NCBI GenBank assembly: GCA_918797485.1
Contig: CAKKNE010000002.1
Span: forward strand, 4,678,501-4,742,500
Source: Pelagomonas calceolata
Taxonomy: Eukaryota > Sar > Pelagophyceae > Pelagomonadales > Pelagomonadaceae
Direction of reading: 5' to 3'
DNA: 64,000 nt
A program made the position numbers and the translations under genes. Below, piece by piece: positions 59,152 to 64,000 of this stretch. Each line of letters starts with the position of its first letter. The first letter of the stretch is position 1. The notes below the pieces were generated by a model, which was not told the DNA's origin, ran no database searches, and worked only from the letters and a program-made list of their open reading frames with translations.

Positions 59152-60180
59152 TTAGTGAATAGATGCCGACACGGCCCCTCGCTTCTTCATGCCGAAGACA
59201 CGCCGTCCCCGCCGCCGCACGGATCTGGCGGCGGGGTTGCTTGCACCGGAGTATAGCTCTTCCAAGGCACCAGGCGGCGCCGACGAGAACAGCAGCCCCG
59301 AGGGCTTGCCGTGCTTGCGCACCGTCGCTAACGCCTTCCTTCGCAAGGCGGCGTCGACGTCGCCAGGGGTGCACGTGGCGAGGTCCCGCGGCGCGATCGC
59401 GGGCGTATCGGAGAAGCATCCGGCGTTGACGGCTATGTTCATAGGCGTCATAAAATTCTGGAGCATCATGACCATGAGGGCGAACATGAGCGCGGACAGG
59501 CCAAGCATCACACCGCTGTCCGACGCGACGCAGACCGCCAGCGCGAAGAAGAACGACGACGCGTAGAACATGAGTACGATAAAGACGTTCGGAATCATGA
59601 GGCAGTTTGTGACGCTCGACGAGCGCACAAACGCTGGTAAATTTGTATCGGAGACGGGCGCGAGCATGACGAGTACGAGGTAGACGGCGCCGATGACGAG
59701 CCAGCTGAACACTATCGATAGCCATCCCACGACGACGAGCCAGAACCGGGCCTTCGCCGGCTCTACCTGGCGCACCGCTTCGTAGGCGTCCTCGTCCACG
59801 GCACTGAGGAAAATCGTCCAGTTCACGCCGAGCATCAATGCCGCAAAAATAATCTCGGTCTCGTACGTCGAGCTGAGTCCGTCGCGTAGACTCGCGGCGT
59901 CGTACTGCTTCGAGCAGGCCAGATGTTGCCGCCACTCCAAATTGTGGTCCTTCGGGATATTGCCCATCTTTTCGAGCAGCGTGAACGCCTCGCTCCAGAA
60001 GGTCATGTAGCCGATGCCGCCCTTCACGGGAATCGCATCGTCGCCCGCTTCCTCGAACGCATCGGATGCGTCGTCTCCAGCGATCACCGCCGCCTTGGCG
60101 TGCGTGAACTCCTGGTCGGTCAGCACGCCCTTGGCCTTGAGCTCGGCCAGTTTTTCGATCTCCGACGCGAGCGAGGCCAT
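59152..60180 (-). CDS. SHOCT-domain multi-pass membrane protein
   Basis: A 342-residue protein. Residues 5-36 form a SHOCT motif (EIEKLAELKAKGVLTDQEFT). Four hydrophobic helices follow: EIIFAALMLGVNWTIFLSAV, FWLVVVGWLSIVFSWLVIG, CLMIPNVFIVLMFYASSFFF and MLGLSALMFALMVMMLQNF. The C terminus is basic. SHOCT modules often lie at the ends of membrane or phage-type proteins and aid oligomerisation; the function here is unknown. Its stop is 7 bp from the stop of the convergent kinase-epimerase gene. Confidence 0.7.
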   Translation of the reverse strand: MASLASEIEKLAELKAKGVLTDQEFTHAKAAVIAGDDASDAFEEAGDDAIPVKGGIGYMTFWSEAFTLLEKMGNIPKDHNLEWRQHLACSKQYDAASLRDGLSSTYETEIIFAALMLGVNWTIFLSAVDEDAYEAVRQVEPAKARFWLVVVGWLSIVFSWLVIGAVYLVLVMLAPVSDTNLPAFVRSSSVTNCLMIPNVFIVLMFYASSFFFALAVCVASDSGVMLGLSALMFALMVMMLQNFMTPMNIAVNAGCFSDTPAIAPRDLATCTPGDVDAALRRKALATVRKHGKPSGLLFSSAPPGALEELYSGASNPAARSVRRRGRRVFGMKKRGAVSASIH

Positions 60181-60479
60181 TATGGCTGCCCTGAGACGCT
60201 GCCCTGTTCGCTGGTCTGCGCCAGCGATCGATTACTGAGTCTGCAGCAGCTTCGCACTACGCGTGCACAGCGCTACGGTGTGGCGCGTGCGATGGGCAGC
60301 GTTTTGTAGCAGGTGCGGCCGGCAGCCGCAGCGGCAGTCGGGGTCTCCGGCGTTTGAATCCTCGGATGGCTGTAGTCTACGCGCTGCAGTCGATGCGGCG
60401 CCTGGGCAGGGATGGAGGGCTATTTCCCGTTTGTGGCTTCCCCACGGTCCTCGCCGCCGACGGCCCTACGATGTTGTAT

Positions 60480-61436
60480 TTAGGCCCCGCCCCCCTGGGC
60501 CCGGTGCACCTTGACCTGCAAGGCGGCCCCACCAGACCCGGCGTAGCCCGAGACGCCGCTCTTCAATTTCACCACATCCTTGTCCCGAAAAGAAGCCCCG
60601 GTCACGGGGCACCGCTTCTCCTCCAACACTTTCAACTTGCGCGCGACCGGCTCCAAGATGATGCAGCCCGTCGGCTTGATGAGCAGCACCTCCTGCGTCG
60701 TGATCTCGTCGCCAGACACGTGGCACAAGAATCTGACGTCGTGACCGTCGTTTTTATTTTGGGACGCCTTGCCGACTGACGATCGTCGTAAATCTAACGA
60801 AACTAAGTCCTTCGATCTGAGTTCAGCGCCGGTCACGGGCGACGGCGGCCGTCTGGGCGGTCGCGGCGGGATCTTTTTTTGGGCAGAGGGCTGCTGCGAC
60901 GGCAGCCAGAACGAAGTACGCGCCAAATCCGTTTTATGTTTGTCCTTGGCCTCGAAGTCAATTTTCTTGGACGTCTGCGCGACGACCAGAGCGTGGGAGC
61001 CTGTCGGGACCGCCTGGGCGAAGTTGGACTGCGAGTGTTCTGTACGTTGTCGTTTCGGTGCTGATGCACTTGTGGTAGCATCATTAGTCTGCTCGAACTC
61101 CAGCAACAACTGGCGGTCGTCCTCGGTGCGCTGCTGGCCCGCTTCTTTGGCCTCGCGCGCGCGGTCCGCGTCCCACTTGGCGCGCGCGGCCTTCAGCTCG
61201 TCGCCCTTGGAGACCATGTGCTCCAGCAGACTCTCGCGGGAGTAAATGTGGCCGGAGGGCGTGCAGACGGGGTCCTTTGCCGGTTGGAGCGACAGCGCGC
61301 ACCACCCGAAGGGCAACTGGGCGTCGGCGCCCGTGCGCTCGTCGATACTCGACATGAATGAACATTGCTTGCGCTCGCCATACGAAAAGACGCCGTAGGT
61401 GGACGAGCCATTGTTCTTGGAGTGCTTTTGGGGCAT
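60480..61436 (-). CDS. NOSIP: NOSIP/CSU1-like U-box E3 ubiquitin ligase
   Basis: A 318-residue protein, like NOSIP (301). The N terminus MPQKHSKNNGSSTYGVFSYG is the conserved NOSIP opening. The split U-box begins CALSLQPAKDPVCTPSGHIY and SRESLLEHMVSKG, and a second U-box-like half lies near the C terminus (SGDEITTQEVLLIKPTGCII, KRCPVTGASFRDKDVV). A Lys/Gln-rich linker separates them. Homologues are nuclear E3 ligases associated with the spliceosome; plant CSU1 targets COP1/SPA. Single exon. Confidence 0.92.
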   Translation of the reverse strand: MPQKHSKNNGSSTYGVFSYGERKQCSFMSSIDERTGADAQLPFGWCALSLQPAKDPVCTPSGHIYSRESLLEHMVSKGDELKAARAKWDADRAREAKEAGQQRTEDDRQLLLEFEQTNDATTSASAPKRQRTEHSQSNFAQAVPTGSHALVVAQTSKKIDFEAKDKHKTDLARTSFWLPSQQPSAQKKIPPRPPRRPPSPVTGAELRSKDLVSLDLRRSSVGKASQNKNDGHDVRFLCHVSGDEITTQEVLLIKPTGCIILEPVARKLKVLEEKRCPVTGASFRDKDVVKLKSGVSGYAGSGGAALQVKVHRAQGGGA

Positions 61437-61843
61437 GGTTGCGTACGCGCGACGGCTGCGGGGCGTCTGGGCTAGCTAGGTGTAGTGCAGCTCCTGGAGC
61501 CCGCGGGCGTCTCAAATTACCTTTCGCGCAGCGAAGGGCGTCTCGTAGGCTGCTTTCAGCGAAGGCAGAGAGCCGTGCGAGTCTGTGCGAGCCTGCGTGG
61601 CGTTTTTTGCCGTGCAAAAAATAATGGCTAGCGGCATGTAAGACACTAGCAAGGTCGGACTCGCGGGCGCCTGCACAGCTCGATACGCAAGTGTTGCAAG
61701 GCCTTAGGCCGCTCGTGCACTCGTTTGATACCCAGCTTTCGGCGTGCAGCTCAACAGCTCTCAGAAAGGGCTTGCCGCCCAGCACTGCATAGTGCCCAAG
61801 CCAGCAAGCAAGAAAGGCGGCGCGGCGCGTCGGCGAGCAAGCA
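61437..61843. promoter_or_regulatory. Divergent promoter region of NOSIP and nucleoporin genes
   Basis: 407 bp with one CTAG motif copy near its centre, about 192 bp from each start. Confidence 0.5.
61628..61649 (-). repeat. CTAG motif, minus-strand copy
   Basis: On the minus strand CTAG, TGTCTTACATGCCG, CTAG, preceded by GACCTTG; one mismatch to consensus. Confidence 0.8.
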
Positions 61844-64000
61844 ATGGCCGACGACGACGTGCGCCTCACGCTACTAGCCGACTTCCGCCTCGCGCAGATC
61901 ACAACAGACCCGCAGAGCGCCGTCGCCGGCGCCGGCGTCGCCGTGCTCGACCGCCACGGCGTCGTCTGCGTCGGCGCGGGGCGCGAGATCGTTTGTGTGG
62001 AGGCGGCGGCGCTCGAGGCCGCCGCCTGGGCACGGTACGACGACTCTAAAAAATCGGGCGGCTCGAAGCGGCGCGAGGGCGCGGCGCCGCCTTCCCTGAC
62101 ACGCGCGGAGCTTGCCGGACCGTGCACGTGCTGCGCCGCTTCATCGGACGCCGCCGTCGTGGCCGCGGCGTCGAGTCAAGATGTTGCGGTCTTTGCGGTC
62201 GAGCGCGGGCCCTCGCTGCGACGCGTCCGCGCGACGCCCCATGCCAACGTGACGGCTCTGGCCGTCTCGGCCGACGGCGCCTGGGTCGCCGCGTCCACTT
62301 CCACCAAAACGACCGTCTTCAAGGTCGATGGAGGCGGCGACATGGAGCTGGACGGCTCCCACGCGGCCTTCCGCGGAGCCAAGCTCGCCGTGGCCTCGAG
62401 CGAGGGCGTCGTGACCTACGCTTTGGCCAACGACGTCTGGCGCGAGGAGGGCCGCGTGGGTGCGGACGCCGACTCGCTGGGCGACGACGACGCGCGGTCA
62501 CCACATTTCGTGCGCTGGCTCGACGACGCGAGAATTTTACTAGGCTTCCGCCATACGGAAGATGCCCTGGCGCGGGCCATCGTCGTCGACGTCTCCAGTA
62601 AAACGGTGACGACCTACGCGGCGGATTTAGGTGACACGGTCGTCGCGTTTTTTGATCGGGAGGCGCCTGGTTCTCCACATACCTTCTTCGCCGCGTCATC
62701 TAGGAGTGGCTTGTGTCTGGTCGCCTGCAATTTGAGCAGGGACGTCGGCGTGGTACGGGAGGACCCCGAGCAACCTGGTGCTTATTATTTACATGAGGCC
62801 TACGACGAGGCGGCGCTCGTGTGTCAGACGCCCTGCCAGTCGTTCCAGGGCGACGAGCGCGAGACGCTGGTCGCGGGGCTGGGGGTGCTGGCGACGGGCG
62901 TGGCGCGGGCGGCGCCGCCCGCGGACCCTTCGCTGCCTGTGCCGCCCGACGCGCCGCCGGCGGCGCTCGTCGTGCTGCTGTCGACGGCGGGGCTCCTCTC
63001 GTGCTACGCGCTGGCCGACGACGAGCGGCCGGCTTCTAGGGTCGCCGCCGCGCCGCTGCCGGCGCCTTCCGCCGCCGCCGCGACGTCGAGCTATCCGCCG
63101 ATGCCTTCCAAACCACCGAGCAAGCTGCCCTTCGGCGCGCCCGCCCCGGCGCCCGCGCCGGCGTTCTCCTTCGGCGGCGCGGCCGCGGCGAAGCCCTCGT
63201 TCTCCTTCGCGGCGCCCGCGCCCGCACCCGCCGCCGCGGCGAAGTCGGGCTACCCGCCCATGCCCACGAAAGCGCCGAGCAAATTACCCTTTGGGGCGCC
63301 GGCGCCCGCCGCCGCGGCGAAGTCGAGCTACCCGCCCATGCCCACGAAAGCGCCGAGCAAATTACCCTTCGGCGCGCCGGCGCCCGCTGCCGCGAAATCG
63401 GCCTACCCGCCGATGCCCACGAAAGCGCCGAGCAAGCTTCCGTTCGGCGCGCCCGCGCCCGCTGCCGCGAAATCGGCCTACCCGCCGATGCCCACGAAAG
63501 CGCCGAGCAAATTACCCTTTGGGGCGCCGGCGCCAGCCGCCGCGGCAAAATCGAGCTACCCGCCGATGCCCACAAAAGCTCCCAGCAAGCTACCCTTTGG
63601 ATCTCCTGCGCCGGCCGCCGCGAAGCCGTCCTCGGGCTACCCGCCGATGCCCACGAAGGCTCCCAGCAAGCTTCCGTTCGGCGCGCCCGCGCCCGCGCCG
63701 GCCGCGAAGCCGGCGACCTTCGGCTTCGGCAGTCCCGCGGCCGCACCGGCGCCTGCGAAATCGGCCTACCCGCCGATGCCCACGAAGGCTCCCAGCAAGC
63801 TCCCCTTTGGAGCACCTGCGCCGGCGCCAGCGGCGAAGCCGGCGGGGTTCGGCAGTCCCGCGCCGGCCGCGCCGACGACGCAAGAGGACCTACCCCCCGG
63901 CTGGTCCCTGCAAGTCCCCAAAGACGCGGAAGAGGCCGAGAAGTGGCGCGTCTGCCTCGAGATGGAGCAGGCCATGAGTGCCATGAGAAAAGAATTACAA
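61844..64000 (+). CDS. Nup214/Nup159-like FG nucleoporin, 3' partial
   Basis: The frame is open from the ATG at 61844 to the window edge (719 codons). The first 390 residues are beta-propeller-like (VAVLDRHGVVCVGAGREIVC, VTALAVSADGAWVAASTSTK, FVRWLDDARILLGFRH), as in the N terminus of Nup214/Nup159, which binds the mRNA-export helicase DDX19/Dbp5. A region with eight copies of YPPMPTKAPSKLPFG-type units, spaced by Ala/Pro and FSFGG/FGFGS words, follows. These are FG-type repeats that bind transport receptors. The last visible residues turn charged and helical (AEEAEKWRVCLEMEQAMSAM), like the start of the Nup214 coiled coil. The assignment rests on architecture rather than long identity. Confidence 0.72.
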   Translation, partial: MADDDVRLTLLADFRLAQITTDPQSAVAGAGVAVLDRHGVVCVGAGREIVCVEAAALEAAAWARYDDSKKSGGSKRREGAAPPSLTRAELAGPCTCCAASSDAAVVAAASSQDVAVFAVERGPSLRRVRATPHANVTALAVSADGAWVAASTSTKTTVFKVDGGGDMELDGSHAAFRGAKLAVASSEGVVTYALANDVWREEGRVGADADSLGDDDARSPHFVRWLDDARILLGFRHTEDALARAIVVDVSSKTVTTYAADLGDTVVAFFDREAPGSPHTFFAASSRSGLCLVACNLSRDVGVVREDPEQPGAYYLHEAYDEAALVCQTPCQSFQGDERETLVAGLGVLATGVARAAPPADPSLPVPPDAPPAALVVLLSTAGLLSCYALADDERPASRVAAAPLPAPSAAAATSSYPPMPSKPPSKLPFGAPAPAPAPAFSFGGAAAAKPSFSFAAPAPAPAAAAKSGYPPMPTKAPSKLPFGAPAPAAAAKSSYPPMPTKAPSKLPFGAPAPAAAKSAYPPMPTKAPSKLPFGAPAPAAAKSAYPPMPTKAPSKLPFGAPAPAAAAKSSYPPMPTKAPSKLPFGSPAPAAAKPSSGYPPMPTKAPSKLPFGAPAPAPAAKPATFGFGSPAAAPAPAKSAYPPMPTKAPSKLPFGAPAPAPAAKPAGFGSPAPAAPTTQEDLPPGWSLQVPKDAEEAEKWRVCLEMEQAMSAMRKELQ
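63089..63818 (+). repeat. FG-type tandem repeat array in the nucleoporin
   Basis: Eight units of roughly 25-30 codons share YPPMPTKAPSKLPFG. DNA-level similarity between neighbouring units is high, suggesting recent unit turnover. Confidence 0.95.

Overview
This window looks like nuclear DNA of a small, gene-dense eukaryotic alga, most likely a pelagophyte stramenopile of the Aureococcus/Pelagomonas type (inference). The evidence is high GC, mostly intron-poor genes on both strands a few hundred bases apart, eukaryote-only proteins (TOR, BIG-type ARF-GEF, eIF2-beta, Gemin2, NOSIP, YIP1, Nup214-like), a plant-like topoisomerase VI A subunit, proteins with signal-plus-transit-like N termini, and short introns carrying transposon-like terminal inverted repeats (introners, which are known from pelagophytes). 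No tRNA, rRNA, CRISPR, viral or retroelement sequence was recognised.

Layout. 1-13 kb: a partial Trp/Tyr-type permease, the 3' remnant of a second amino-acid transporter, a small membrane ORF and a StrG-like 2OG dioxygenase, an HMA/TPR membrane protein, a zinc-finger protein, a membrane RING ligase, a small protein interrupted by a textbook introner, a (CT)n microsatellite, eIF2-beta, MPP6 and YIP1. 13-29 kb: a three-exon BIG/Sec7 ARF-GEF, a membrane protein and the roughly 3,045-residue TOR kinase. 29-38 kb: a secreted protein, topo VI A, heme oxygenase, a metallophosphoesterase, and a repeat-rich patch with duplicated SHOCT-domain sequence and Cys-rich proteins. 38-48 kb: a large unknown protein, calpain with a tandemly duplicated 5' end, a membrane-anchored five-KH protein and a HECT ligase that stops at an introner end. 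48-64 kb: a LON-N/KOW plastid candidate, Gemin2, an ICMT-like methyltransferase, a SPRING-like protein, D-2-hydroxyglutarate dehydrogenase, a plastid membrane protein, a pentulose kinase fused to ribulose-phosphate 3-epimerase, a SHOCT membrane protein, NOSIP and the start of an FG-type nucleoporin.

The genes are mostly unrelated housekeeping functions: growth signalling, vesicle traffic, translation, RNA processing, ubiquitin and pentose metabolism. They do not form an operon or pathway cluster. Three layers lie on top of the genes: (i) introners in several stages of decay, spliced in either orientation; (ii) a 22-bp motif, CTAG-N14-CTAG, found about 13 times, always between genes and usually 60-350 bp upstream of a start codon; (iii) local duplications (calpain promoter and 5' end, SHOCT fragment, dispersed 150-bp and 57-bp repeats). 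The motif family is the best candidate for something undescribed.
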